Shown here: one piece after another, positions 29,209 through 38,125 of the stretch | Layout of the letters: each line of letters opens with the position of its first letter | How positions within the stretch are numbered: position 1 is the first letter of the stretch | Source of the DNA: Ramlibacter montanisoli | Lineage (GTDB): Bacteria; Pseudomonadota; Gammaproteobacteria; Burkholderiales; Burkholderiaceae_C | Length of the DNA: 64,000 bases | Assembly (NCBI RefSeq): GCF_013087525.1 | Contig: NZ_JABFCS010000001.1 | Coordinates: 1-64,000 of the forward strand | Reading direction: 5' to 3' | Notes under the pieces: generated by a model | Database searches by the model: none | What the model was told of the DNA's origin: nothing | Seen by the model: the letters and a program-made list of their open reading frames with translations, nothing else | Position numbers and translations under genes: made by a program

Positions 29209-30933
29209 ATGCACCGCTTCTCCCGGCTGTTCAGCGAGCTCGACGCGACCACCTCGACCAACGAGAAGGTCGAGGCGCTCACGCGCTACTTCAACGAAGC
29301 GCCGCCGCGCGATGCGGCCTGGGCGGTGTACTTCCTGGCCGGCGGCAAGCCGCGGCAGGTGGTGAAGACGGCCTCGCTGGTGAGCCTGGCCTGCCGCATC
29401 GCGCAGATCGAGCCCTGGCTGTTCGACGAGTGCTACCAGTCGGTGGGCGACCTCGCGGAGACGATTTCGCTCGTGCTGCCGCGGGGCGACGAAGCTTCCG
29501 ACCTCGGCCTGGCGGAATGGGTGGAAGACCGGCTGCTGCCCCTGCGCGGCCTGCCCGACGAGGAGGTCGCGCAACGCGTCGCGCGGTACTGGCAGGAACT
29601 GGACGCGCTCGGCCGCTTCCTGCTCACCAAGCTGGTGGGCGGCGGCTTTCGCGTCGGCGTGAGCAAGCTGCTGGTGCAGCGCGCGCTGGCCACGCATGCC
29701 GGCATCGACGCCAAGCGCGTCGCGCAGCGCATGATGGGCTACACCGACGGCAAGACCGTGCCTTCGCCCGAACGCTACGAGGCGCTGATCGCCCAGGCGC
29801 ACGAAGGCGTGCCGGAGCAGCGCGACGAGGGCCAGCCCTATCCCTTCTTCCTCGCGCACCAGCTGGACCTGCCCCCGGAGCTGTTCGCCGCGCGCCTGGG
29901 ACCGGTGGGCGACTGGATGGTGGAGTGGAAGTACGACGGCATCCGCGGGCAGGTGATCCAGCGCGGCGGCAAGGTCTGGATCTGGTCGCGCGGCGAGGAG
30001 CTGGTGACCGAGCGCTTCCCGGAGATCGAGGCGCTGGCGCAGCCGCTGCCGGACGGCACCGTGCTCGATGGCGAGATCCTGGTGTGGAAGGAGGAGCCCG
30101 ATCCCGAGACCGGCGAGATCCTCGGCCGGCCCGCGCCCTTCGCCCTGCTGCAGCAGCGCATCGGCCGCAAGAACCTGACGAAGAAGGTGCTGGCCGAGGC
30201 GCCGGTGAGCTTCATGGCCTACGACCTGCTGGAGCAGGACGGTGCCGACCTGCGCGGCCTCACGCAGCGCGAGCGCCGCGCGCGCCTGGAGGCGCTGCTG
30301 GCGGGCACCGGCTTCAAGCTGTCGCCGGTGGAGACCGCCACGTCCTGGCTGGCCTTCGCGGAAAAACGCGCGCAGTCCCGCGAACGCGGCGTGGAAGGCT
30401 TCATGCTCAAGCGGCTCGACGCGGCCTACGGCACCGGCCGCACCAAGGCCGAAGGCCTGTGGTGGAAGTGGAAGATCGATCCGATGACGATCGACTGCGT
30501 CCTGGTCTATGCCCAGGCAGGGCACGGGCGCCGCTCCTCGGTCTACACCGACTACACCTTCGCGGTCTGGAACCGGCCGCCGGTGGACAAGGAGGAGGCC
30601 CAGGCCGTGGTGGAGGCCATCGTCCGCAAGGAGCCGCCCCGGCCCGACGCCCTGCAGCTGGTGCCTTTCGCCAAGGCCTATTCCGGGCTGACCGACGAGG
30701 AATTCCGCATGGTGGACGGCCTGATCCGCCGGCACACCATCGAGAAGTTCGGGCCGGTGCGCAGCATGAAGCCCATGCTGGTGTTCGAGCTGGGCTTCGA
30801 GGGCATCAACCGCAGCGGCCGGCACAAGAGCGGCATCGCCGTGCGCTTCCCGCGGATGCTGCGGATCCGCCAGGACAAGCCCCTGCACGAGGCCAACACC
30901 CTGCAGGACCTGGAACGCCTGCTGGCCGCGTAG
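29209..30933 (+). CDS. ATP-dependent DNA ligase (exonuclease/helicase-associated type)
   Basis: A 574-residue ligase. An N-terminal helical DNA-binding domain (about 1-200) is followed by the adenylylation domain with motif I KYDGIRGQ (nucleophile K241), motif III (GTVLDGEILVW), motif IV (EGFMLKRLDA) and motif V (WWKWKI), then an OB-fold. There is no LigD-type polymerase or nuclease and no Ku gene, so it is not the classical NHEJ ligase. It pairs with the exonuclease directly upstream. Confidence 0.93.
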   Translation: MHRFSRLFSELDATTSTNEKVEALTRYFNEAPPRDAAWAVYFLAGGKPRQVVKTASLVSLACRIAQIEPWLFDECYQSVGDLAETISLVLPRGDEASDLGLAEWVEDRLLPLRGLPDEEVAQRVARYWQELDALGRFLLTKLVGGGFRVGVSKLLVQRALATHAGIDAKRVAQRMMGYTDGKTVPSPERYEALIAQAHEGVPEQRDEGQPYPFFLAHQLDLPPELFAARLGPVGDWMVEWKYDGIRGQVIQRGGKVWIWSRGEELVTERFPEIEALAQPLPDGTVLDGEILVWKEEPDPETGEILGRPAPFALLQQRIGRKNLTKKVLAEAPVSFMAYDLLEQDGADLRGLTQRERRARLEALLAGTGFKLSPVETATSWLAFAEKRAQSRERGVEGFMLKRLDAAYGTGRTKAEGLWWKWKIDPMTIDCVLVYAQAGHGRRSSVYTDYTFAVWNRPPVDKEEAQAVVEAIVRKEPPRPDALQLVPFAKAYSGLTDEEFRMVDGLIRRHTIEKFGPVRSMKPMLVFELGFEGINRSGRHKSGIAVRFPRMLRIRQDKPLHEANTLQDLERLLAA

Positions 30934-30972
30934 CGTCCGAACGGTTTTCCACCCCCGGTGTTACAGTTGAAG

Positions 30973-31704
30973 ATGCTGATGAAAGCCGATCCCTCCAGCC
31001 AGCTCACCCCGGCCCTCCCCGACGAGGGCACGCCCCTGTCCGTGAAGATCCGCGAGCGGGTCCTGGCGGCGCGCAAGCGTTTCCATTCCAACGACAACAT
31101 CGCCGACTTCATCGAGCCGGGCGAGCTCGATGCGCTGGTCGGGGAGGTCGCGCAGAAGATGCAGGCCGTCCTGGACAGCATGGTGATCGACACCACCAGC
31201 GACCACAACACCGGCGACACGGCGCGGCGCGTGGCCAAGATGTACCTGACCGAGGTGTTCCGTGGCCGCTACGTCAAGCCGCCGACCATCACCGAGTTTC
31301 CGAACGCCGAGCACCTGAACGAGCTGATGATCGTCGGCCCGATCACCGTGCGTTCCGCCTGCAGCCACCACCTGTGCCCCGTGATCGGCAAGCTGTGGAT
31401 CGGCGTGCTGCCCAACGAGCACACCAACGTGATCGGCCTGTCCAAGTACGCGCGCCTGGCCGAATGGATCATGGGCCGGCCTCAGATCCAGGAAGAGGCC
31501 GTGGTGCAGCTGGCCGACCTGATCATGGAAAAGACGCAGCCCGACGGCCTGGCCGTCATCATGGAAGCGCGCCACTACTGCATGGCCTGGCGCGGCGTGA
31601 AGGACCTGGACAGCAAGATGATCAACTCGGTCATGCGCGGGGCCTTCCTGAAGAACCCGGCGCTGCGCCGCGAATTCCTGGCATTGATCCCGCAGAAAGA
31701 CTAG
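30973..31704 (+). CDS. folE: GTP cyclohydrolase I
   Basis: A 243-residue enzyme that converts GTP to dihydroneopterin triphosphate, the first step of folate synthesis. Zinc and active-site motifs are SACSHHLCPVIGK and ARHYCMAWRGVKD. It has an N-terminal extension of about 55 residues compared with short FolE proteins, common in Burkholderiales. A second ATG at 30979 is possible. It is followed after 11 bases by the BLUF gene. Confidence 0.95.
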   Translation: MLMKADPSSQLTPALPDEGTPLSVKIRERVLAARKRFHSNDNIADFIEPGELDALVGEVAQKMQAVLDSMVIDTTSDHNTGDTARRVAKMYLTEVFRGRYVKPPTITEFPNAEHLNELMIVGPITVRSACSHHLCPVIGKLWIGVLPNEHTNVIGLSKYARLAEWIMGRPQIQEEAVVQLADLIMEKTQPDGLAVIMEARHYCMAWRGVKDLDSKMINSVMRGAFLKNPALRREFLALIPQKD

Positions 31705-31715
31705 GGAGCGAAGAC

Positions 31716-32138
31716 ATGCTGGTCCGTCTTCTCTATTGCAGCCGCTCGGTGGACACGAGCCCGGAAGCGATCGATTCGATCCTGTCGCAGTCGCGGCAGC
31801 ACAACCCGGTCAGCGGCATCACCGGCATCCTCTGCTACGGCGACGGCATCTTCCTGCAGTGCATCGAAGGCGGCCGCATGCAGGTGAGCGACCTGTACGG
31901 CAGCATCCAGCACGACAAGCGCCACAAGGACGTCGCGCTGCTGCACTACGAGGAAATCTTCGAGCGCCGCTTCAGCGGCTGGAGCATGGGGCAGGTGAAC
32001 ATCTCCAAGCTCAATCACTCGATCCTGCTGAAGTACTCGGAGAAGCCGGAGCTGGACCCCTACTCGGTGTCCGGCAAGGTCTCGCTGGCGCTGCTGGAGG
32101 ACCTGGCGGCCACGGCCGCCATCTGCGGCCGCAGCTGA
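31716..32138 (+). CDS. BLUF-domain blue-light photoreceptor
   Basis: A 140-residue single-domain BLUF protein. The flavin-site residues line up with AppA after a constant offset: Y7 (LLYCSR), N30 (HNPVSGITG), Q48 (FLQCIEG), W89 and M91 (GWSMG). It should bind FAD and switch a hydrogen-bond network in blue light. There is no output domain, only a short C-terminal helical cap, so it must signal by protein contact. Lying 11 bases after folE and 3 before DUF429, it is likely co-expressed with them. Confidence 0.92.
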   Translation: MLVRLLYCSRSVDTSPEAIDSILSQSRQHNPVSGITGILCYGDGIFLQCIEGGRMQVSDLYGSIQHDKRHKDVALLHYEEIFERRFSGWSMGQVNISKLNHSILLKYSEKPELDPYSVSGKVSLALLEDLAATAAICGRS

Positions 32139-32141
32139 CCC

Positions 32142-32948
32142 GTGCTGGTCGGCTGCGATTTCTCCAGCGCCCCGACGCGGCGCAAGCCGATCATCCTGGC
32201 CATCGGCCACGCCGCCGGCGGGCGCGTGCAGCTCATGCGCCTGGAAAAGCTCGAGTCGCTCGATGCCTTCCTGGACTGGCTGCGCGCGCCGCATGCCTGG
32301 ATCGGCGGCTTCGACTTTCCCTTCGGCCTGCCGCGCGAGCTGGTCGAGCACCTGGGCTGGCCCACGGGCTGGCGCGAGTGCATGCGGCACTATGCGTCGC
32401 TCACGCGACCGCAGATCCGCGAGACCTTCGCCGCCTATTGCTCCGCGCGGCCCGCCGGCTCCAAGTTCGCGCACCGACGCTTCGACAAGCTGGCGGGGTC
32501 CAGTCCCTCGATGAAGTGGGTGAACCCGCCGGTGGCCTACATGCTGCATGCCGCCGTGCCGCTGCTGCTGCAAGCCGGCGTGCACATCCCGGGCCTGCAC
32601 GAGGGCGATCCGCAGCGCGTGGCGCTGGAGGCCTACCCGGGCCTGCTTGCGCGCGAAGTGATCGCCCGGCGCAGCTACAAGAGCGACGAGAAGGGCAAGC
32701 AGACGGCCGACCGCCTGATCGCGCGCAAGGACCTGATCACCGCGCTGGAGCAGGGCCGCACGCGCCTGGGCCTGCGGCTGAAGCTCACGCATGCGCAGGC
32801 CGATGCGCTGGCGGCCGATGCCAGCGGCGACAGCCTGGACGCGGTGCTGTGCCTGGTGCAGGCCGCCTGGGCCGCGCAACGCGGCGCGCCGCGCTATGGC
32901 CTGCCGGACGACATCGATCCGCTGGAAGGCTGGATCGTCAGCGCCTGA
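32142..32948 (+). CDS. DUF429 family protein
   Basis: A 268-residue protein starting at GTG (LVGCDFSSAPTRRKPIILAIG). The N-terminal GxDFSSA and the IGGFDFPFGLPRELVEHLGW region are typical of DUF429, which has an RNase-H-like fold with acidic residues suggestive of a nuclease or nucleotide-binding site. No biochemical role is known. It starts 3 bases after the BLUF stop, and DUF2784 starts one base after its own stop. Confidence 0.8.
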   Translation: MLVGCDFSSAPTRRKPIILAIGHAAGGRVQLMRLEKLESLDAFLDWLRAPHAWIGGFDFPFGLPRELVEHLGWPTGWRECMRHYASLTRPQIRETFAAYCSARPAGSKFAHRRFDKLAGSSPSMKWVNPPVAYMLHAAVPLLLQAGVHIPGLHEGDPQRVALEAYPGLLAREVIARRSYKSDEKGKQTADRLIARKDLITALEQGRTRLGLRLKLTHAQADALAADASGDSLDAVLCLVQAAWAAQRGAPRYGLPDDIDPLEGWIVSA

Positions 32949-32949
32949 C

Positions 32950-33312
32950 ATGCTGTACCGCCTGCTCGCCGACGCGGTGCTGGTGTTCCACCTGGCCTTC
33001 GTCGCCTTTGCGGTGGCCGGTGGCCTGCTGGCGCTGCGCTGGCGCTGGATGCCGTTCGTGCACCTGCCGGCGCTGGCCTGGGCCGCCTTCGTCGAGTTCA
33101 GCGGTTCGATCTGCCCGCTGACCCCGCTGGAAAATGCCTTGCGCGCAGCGGGCGGCGCCGAGGGCTATCCGGGCGGCTTCGTCGAGCACTACCTGCTGCC
33201 GATGCTGTACCCGGCCGAACTCACGCGCACGGTGCAGTACGTGCTGGGCGCGGGGCTGGTCGCGTTCAACGCGGTCGCCTACTTCTTCGTCTGGCGCCGG
33301 CGCCGGCACTGA
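32950..33312 (+). CDS. DUF2784 family membrane protein
   Basis: A 120-residue protein with three or four hydrophobic segments. The signature is LLADAVLVFHLAFVAFAVAGG, then SGSICPLTPLENALR and GGFVEHYLLPMLYP, as in DUF2784 proteins. The function is unknown. It is one base after DUF429 and is the last gene of the folE-BLUF-DUF429-DUF2784 run. Confidence 0.85.
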   Translation: MLYRLLADAVLVFHLAFVAFAVAGGLLALRWRWMPFVHLPALAWAAFVEFSGSICPLTPLENALRAAGGAEGYPGGFVEHYLLPMLYPAELTRTVQYVLGAGLVAFNAVAYFFVWRRRRH

Positions 33313-33408
33313 ACCGCCGCAGCCCGGCCATACCCGGCCGCCGCAAATCGCGCTAGCCTGTCGCTTTCTCCTGCGGGAGCTTCCCATGGATGCCAGCGAG
33401 GACCTGCA

Positions 33409-34479
33409 ATGACCGACGTGCGCAAGGGCCAGTGGCCCGGCCTGCATCCGCGCGACGTGTTCCGCCAGCGCTTCCTGGAGCAGTTCACCGACCCTGCCTA
33501 TCGCGCCGAGCAGGACGCGCTGGACCGGCTGGAGGCGATCGCGTGGGACGCCTACCGCGAAGGCCGCAAGGCGCCGCTCACGCGCAAGGCCGGGCCCGAG
33601 TTCCAGGACCCCGACTACGACCTCTCGGTCGCTTGGTACGAGACCCGCGAGCGGCTGCGGCTGGCGCAGGCGCGCTGGGGCGAGGCTGCCACGCCTTCGC
33701 GCGTGCTGGTGATCGCGTGCGCGAGCCGCAACGACGGCTCCTGTCCCGGCGAGATGTCCAAGACCTACCGGCTCGCGAAGATCGCGCAGGAAACGCTGGA
33801 CGCCGGCGGCGTCGAAAGCGACTTCCTGGACCTGAGCCTGCTCACCTCCGACTACCGCCGCCACATCCATCCCTGCAAAGGTTGCGTGTCCACGGCCATG
33901 CCGCTGTGCCACTGGCCCTGCAGCTGCTATCCCAACCACGCGACCGCGCAGGTCGGCGACTGGATGGCGGAGATCTACGAGCGCTGGGTGTCGGCGCACG
34001 GCGTGCTGCTCTTGACGCCCACGCACTGGTACCAGGTGAGCAGTCCGCTGAAGCTGATGATGGACCGGCTGGTGTGCGCGGACGGCGGCAACCCGGACCC
34101 CACGGCCACCGGCGGCAAGGACGCGGCCAAGGCCAAGGAGCTCGAACTCGCGGGCTGGCCCTACCCGAAGCACCTGGCGGGCCGCACCTACGGCGTGGTG
34201 GTGCACGGCGACGTTGCCGGCATCGAGGGCACGCGGCGGGCCACCTGCGACTGGCTGGACTGGATGGGCCTGGTCGACGCCGGCGCGCAGGCGCGGCTGG
34301 ACCGCTACATCGGCTACTACGAGCCCTACGCCACCAGCCATGCCTCGCTCGACGCGGACGTGGCGGTGCAGGAGGAAGTGCGCAACGCGGCGCGCGCGCT
34401 GCTGAACGCAGTCGCCCTGCTGCGCAAGGGCGAGCTCAGCGCGCCGGGGCGCGAGCTGCGCGCGCCGCGGCCCAAGTGA
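33409..34479 (+). CDS. Flavodoxin/NADPH-dependent FMN reductase-like protein with a Cys cluster
   Basis: A 356-residue protein. The flavodoxin-like core starts at about residue 97 (SRVLVIACASRNDGSCPGEMSKTYRLAKIA, an FMN phosphate loop), with the later part TPTHWYQVSSPLKLMMDRL. An insertion at 156-173 has five cysteines (C156, C159, C167, C171, C173), reminiscent of iron-sulfur flavoproteins but with a different spacing. The first 95 residues are an extra helical region. A tiny upstream reading frame at 33386-33412 overlaps the ATG. Confidence 0.8.
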   Translation: MTDVRKGQWPGLHPRDVFRQRFLEQFTDPAYRAEQDALDRLEAIAWDAYREGRKAPLTRKAGPEFQDPDYDLSVAWYETRERLRLAQARWGEAATPSRVLVIACASRNDGSCPGEMSKTYRLAKIAQETLDAGGVESDFLDLSLLTSDYRRHIHPCKGCVSTAMPLCHWPCSCYPNHATAQVGDWMAEIYERWVSAHGVLLLTPTHWYQVSSPLKLMMDRLVCADGGNPDPTATGGKDAAKAKELELAGWPYPKHLAGRTYGVVVHGDVAGIEGTRRATCDWLDWMGLVDAGAQARLDRYIGYYEPYATSHASLDADVAVQEEVRNAARALLNAVALLRKGELSAPGRELRAPRPK

Positions 34480-34491
34480 ACGCGCCGCGCA

Positions 34492-35301
34492 TCACTGTGC
34501 CGTCCAGCCCCCGTCGATCGGGATCGCCGCGCCGGTGAGGTTGTGGGCGGCGGGCTCGCACAGCCACACCACCACGCGCGCGATCTCCCCGGGCAGCGAG
34601 GTGCGCAGGCTGGGCTGCTTCTCGCGCAGCAGGTCGCGCACCGCATCGTCACGCGCCACGCCCAGCGACTGCGCGCGCGCATCGATCTGGGGCTGGATGA
34701 TGGCCGTCTCGGTCCAGCCGGGACATACGCAATTGACCGTGACGCCGCCGCTGGCGCGGCTGCCGGCCTGGGCATATTCCAGTGCCGCCACGCGGCTCAG
34801 GCCGACCAGGCCGAACTTGGCGGCGACGTAAGGCGCCTTGTTCACCGATGCGACCAGGCCGTGCACCGAGGCGACGTTGACCACCCGGCCGTAGCCGCGC
34901 TCCGCCATCCCGGGCAGTGCGAGCCGCATGGTGTCGAAGGCCGCCGACAGGTTGATCGCCAGGATCGCATCCCACTTCTCGCGCGGCATGCTGGCCATCG
35001 GCGCCGTGTGCTGGATGCCCGCGTTGTTCACGAGGATGTCGATCGGGCCGCCGGACTGCGCGGCCTGCATCAGCCGCGCGACCTGCGTCGCATCGGCCAG
35101 GTCGACGCCGAAGAACTGCACCTGCGGGGCGCCCGCGGCACGCACGCGCGCCTGCGCCGCCTCGATGTCCTCCGGGCTGCCCAGGCCATGCAGCACCAGC
35201 GAGCAACCCTGCGCCGCCAGCGCTTCGGCCACCGCCAGGCCGATGCCCTGCGTGGAGCCCGTCACCAGGGCGCGGCGGCCTTGCAGCATCTTTCCGTTCA
35301 T
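34492..35301 (-). CDS. bdhA: 3-Hydroxybutyrate dehydrogenase (SDR)
   Basis: A 269-residue short-chain dehydrogenase: TGSTQGIGLAVAEAL (NAD-binding TGxxxGIG), NNAGIQHTAP, catalytic S in NVASVHGLVAS, YVAAKFG (YxxxK), and a CPGWTETAI region with the QPQID segment typical of D-3-hydroxybutyrate dehydrogenases. It oxidises 3-hydroxybutyrate to acetoacetate in PHB turnover. The start overlaps the end of the acyl-CoA synthetase gene (35298-35301), so the two are one operon. Confidence 0.88.
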   Translation of the reverse strand: MNGKMLQGRRALVTGSTQGIGLAVAEALAAQGCSLVLHGLGSPEDIEAAQARVRAAGAPQVQFFGVDLADATQVARLMQAAQSGGPIDILVNNAGIQHTAPMASMPREKWDAILAINLSAAFDTMRLALPGMAERGYGRVVNVASVHGLVASVNKAPYVAAKFGLVGLSRVAALEYAQAGSRASGGVTVNCVCPGWTETAIIQPQIDARAQSLGVARDDAVRDLLREKQPSLRTSLPGEIARVVVWLCEPAAHNLTGAAIPIDGGWTAQ

Positions 35302-36809
35302 TCCTTGCCTTCCTTCAGCCGCCGGCGCAGCTCCGTCTTCAGGACCTTGCCGTAGTTGTTCTTGGGCAGCGCATCCACCAGCTCGTAGCGCTTGGGCCGC
35401 TTGAAGCGCGCGATGTGCTCCAGGCAGACGGCGTCGAGGTCGGCGGTGCGCACGGAGGCGCCGGGTTGCGGGACGACGAAGGCCACGACGACTTCGCCCC
35501 ACTCGGGATCGGGCGCGCCGACCACGGCGGCCTCGGCCACGCCGGGGACCGTCAGCAGGACCTCCTCCACTTCGCGCGGGTAGATGTTGGAGCCACCGCT
35601 GATGATCAGGTCCTTGCTGCGGTCCTTCAAGGTGAGGAAGCCGTCGGCATCCAGGCTCCCCATGTCACCGGTGAACAGCCAGCCATCGCGCAGGGCCGCG
35701 GCCGTCGCCTCGGGGTTCTGCCAGTAGCCCGCCATCACGGTGTCGCCGCGCACCAGCACTTCGCCGACTTCGCCGAGCGGCAGTTCGCGACCGTCCGCGT
35801 CGGTGACGCGCACCTCCACCGGCGTCTGCGCCACGCCCACCGAGGCCAGCCGCTGCGCATGGCGCGGGTGTTCCGTGTCCAGCAGCTGCGCGCGCGACAG
35901 AGCGGTGGCCACCATCGGCGTCTCGCCCTGGCCGTAGATCTGCACGAAGCGCGGGCCCAGCACGCGCAGGGCCCGCTTGATGTCTTCGGCGTACATGGGC
36001 GCGCCGCCGTACACGATGGTCTTGAAGCCATCGCCGCCCAGGCCCTGCGCTTCAGCATGGTCCACGAGGCGCTTGACTACCGTCGGCGCCGCGAACATCG
36101 ACACGCGCCCGAGGTCGCGCGCCAGGCCGAAGATCTCCGCCGGGTCGAAGCCGCCGGAGGCCGGCACCACGTGGCGCGCACCGGCCATCATGTGCGGGAT
36201 CGCGTAGATGCCGGCGCCGTGCGACATCGGCGGGCCGTACACGATCGCGTCGCGCGCATCGATGGCGTCGACGTCGATGAAATAGGTCAGCCCCATCGTC
36301 ATCAGGTTGCGGTGCGTGAGCATCACGCCCTTGGGCTTGCCGGTGGTGCCGCTGGTGTAGAACAGCCAGGCGAGGTCGGTCGCCGCGCGCGCCTGCAGTT
36401 CCAGGGGCGCGGCCTCGAGCAGTGAGGCGTACTGCGGCGTCTCGACGTCGATGCAGGCGCCGTCCACCTGCAGGCCCGCGCCCACGTCGGCGGTGACGAA
36501 GGCACAGCGTGCCTGCGAATTGGCGGCGATCCACTCGGCTTCCCGCAGGTGCAGCTTGGCATTCACGGGGACGACCACGAGGCCGGCCCACCAGCAGCCG
36601 TACATCAGCTCCAGGTAGGCAGGATGGTTGCGCATGAACAGCAGCACGCGCTCGCCGGGGGCCAGCCCCGTCGCGCGCAGGGCGCCCGCCAGCCGCGCCG
36701 CGCGCGACGCCAGCTCGCCATAGGTGCAGCGCAGCTGCGTTCCCTCGTAGAGGGCGGGCCGCTGCGGATCGGCCAGCCCGATGCGCCGCAGCGTGTTCGC
36801 CAGGTTCAT
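35298..36809 (-). CDS. AMP-binding acyl-CoA synthetase
   Basis: A 503-residue ANL-family enzyme. Motifs: YTSGTTGKPKGVMLTHRN (P-loop-like A3), YGQGETPM (A5), GWLFTGDMGSLDADGFLTLKDR (A7/A8) and PKNNYGKVLKTELR (A10 Lys). It activates a carboxylic acid as an acyl-CoA. The next gene, bdhA, suggests 3-hydroxy- or short-chain acids, but the specificity is not readable. It is transcribed away from a LivK-like receptor gene. Confidence 0.9.
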   Translation of the reverse strand: MNLANTLRRIGLADPQRPALYEGTQLRCTYGELASRAARLAGALRATGLAPGERVLLFMRNHPAYLELMYGCWWAGLVVVPVNAKLHLREAEWIAANSQARCAFVTADVGAGLQVDGACIDVETPQYASLLEAAPLELQARAATDLAWLFYTSGTTGKPKGVMLTHRNLMTMGLTYFIDVDAIDARDAIVYGPPMSHGAGIYAIPHMMAGARHVVPASGGFDPAEIFGLARDLGRVSMFAAPTVVKRLVDHAEAQGLGGDGFKTIVYGGAPMYAEDIKRALRVLGPRFVQIYGQGETPMVATALSRAQLLDTEHPRHAQRLASVGVAQTPVEVRVTDADGRELPLGEVGEVLVRGDTVMAGYWQNPEATAAALRDGWLFTGDMGSLDADGFLTLKDRSKDLIISGGSNIYPREVEEVLLTVPGVAEAAVVGAPDPEWGEVVVAFVVPQPGASVRTADLDAVCLEHIARFKRPKRYELVDALPKNNYGKVLKTELRRRLKEGKE

Positions 36810-36887
36810 GTCTCGCTCCGAAAGCGTGAAAGATAGCCGTGCGGGGGGCGGCCAAGAGCGTAGTAACACGCGATCGCTGCGCGTCCC

Positions 36888-36903
36888 ACGTAACACTACG
36901 TAA
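36888..36903. promoter_or_regulatory. Paired ACGTAA repeats in a divergent intergenic region
   Basis: ACGTAA occurs at 36888-36893 and 36898-36903, 10 bp apart, so both lie on one helix face. They are midway between the divergent acyl-CoA synthetase and LivK-like genes. This is a possible regulator site; no regulator gene adjoins. Confidence 0.3.
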
Positions 36904-36994
36904 TGGCTTCTCCCCAAAGGTGCATAGGCGATTCACCTTAACCTCGCGGTCCGATGGCAGCCGTCCAGGCCGCCACGTCGTTGAGGAGAAGAGC

Positions 36995-38124
36995 ATGAAG
37001 AGACGCAGCTTCGCGCTGGGGCTCGGGTCGGCGCTCGCGTTGCCCGCCGTGCGCGCCCGCAATGCGGACCTGGTGGTCGGCCAGGTGGCACCCCTCTCGG
37101 GCGTGCTGGCCAGCACCGGGGCCCAGATGGTACTGGGGGAAGGATCTACTTCGAGCACGTGAACGCCAGGGGCGGCGTGCACGGACGACGGATCCAGCAC
37201 GTGGTGGCCGACGACGGCTACAAGGTGGACGAGACGGTGCGGCTCACCCGCGAGCTGCTGCAGCGTTCCGACGTGCTCTCGCTGTTCGGCTTCGCCGGCA
37301 CCGCCAACATCGGCAAGCTGCTGGCCGAGGGCGTGCTGGAGCAGGGCGGCGCCGCGCTGGTGGCGCCCTACACCGGCGGCGAGAACCTGCGCACGCCCTT
37401 CAATCCCTGGATCTTCCACCTGCGCGCCGGCTATGCCGACGAGACCGAGCACATGGTGCAGCAGGTCACCACGCTGGGCATGCGGCGCATCGCCGTGATG
37501 TACCAGGAGGATGGCTTCGGGCAGGCGGGACTGGAAGGCGTGCGGGCCGCGCTCGCGCGCCGCAAGCTGCCGCTGTCGGTGGCCGCCGGCTACGAACGCA
37601 ACACCGACAAGGTGGAAGAGGCGGTCAAGCGCATCATGGCGTCGGACGCGCAGGCGATCATCATGATCTCGGTGAACAAGCCGACGGCGGCCTTTGTGAA
37701 GCGCTATCGCGAGGCCGGCGGCGGCGCGCAGCTTTACAACATCTCGGTGGTGGATCCGGCGGAGATCGTCAAGCTGGCCGGCCTGCGCAACGCGCACGGC
37801 CTCGGGATCAGCCAGGTCGTGCCCTATCCCTACACGCCGCGGCTGCTCGCCGTGCGCGAATACCAGGACCTGCTGAAGCGCTACGCGCCTGACCAGCAGG
37901 TGAACTACACGAGCTTCGAGGAGTTCCTCGGTGCCAAGGTGCTGGTGGAAGGCCTGCGGCGCGCGGGCCCGAACCCGACGCGCGGCAAGGTGATCGAGGC
38001 GCTGGAGTCGATGGCGGCCTTCGATCTCGGTGGCGTCACCGTCGGCTACTCGCCGCAGAACCGCGTGGGCTCGCGCTACGTGGAGGTGACGGTGATCGGC
38101 AGCTCGGGCAAGCTGCTGAAGTAG
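36995..38124 (+). CDS. Branched-chain amino-acid-type ABC transporter substrate-binding protein (LivK-like)
   Basis: About 376 residues. A short signal sequence (MKRRSFALGLGSALALPAVRA) is followed by a type I periplasmic-binding fold (ADLVVGQVAPLSGVLASTGAQM ... YFEHVNARGGVHGRRI ... GRSYVEV-like end). GAGGAG precedes the ATG. One base is missing in the G run near 37135-37139; restoring it joins MVLG to IYFEHVN. No permease or ATPase lies nearby, so it is an orphan receptor. The ligand is unknown and may be an aromatic or organic acid. Confidence 0.85.
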
Positions 38125-38125
38125 T

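Noticed and set aside
29209..30933. NHEJ system (LigD/Ku)
   Set aside because: The ligase lacks polymerase and phosphoesterase domains and no Ku gene is present.
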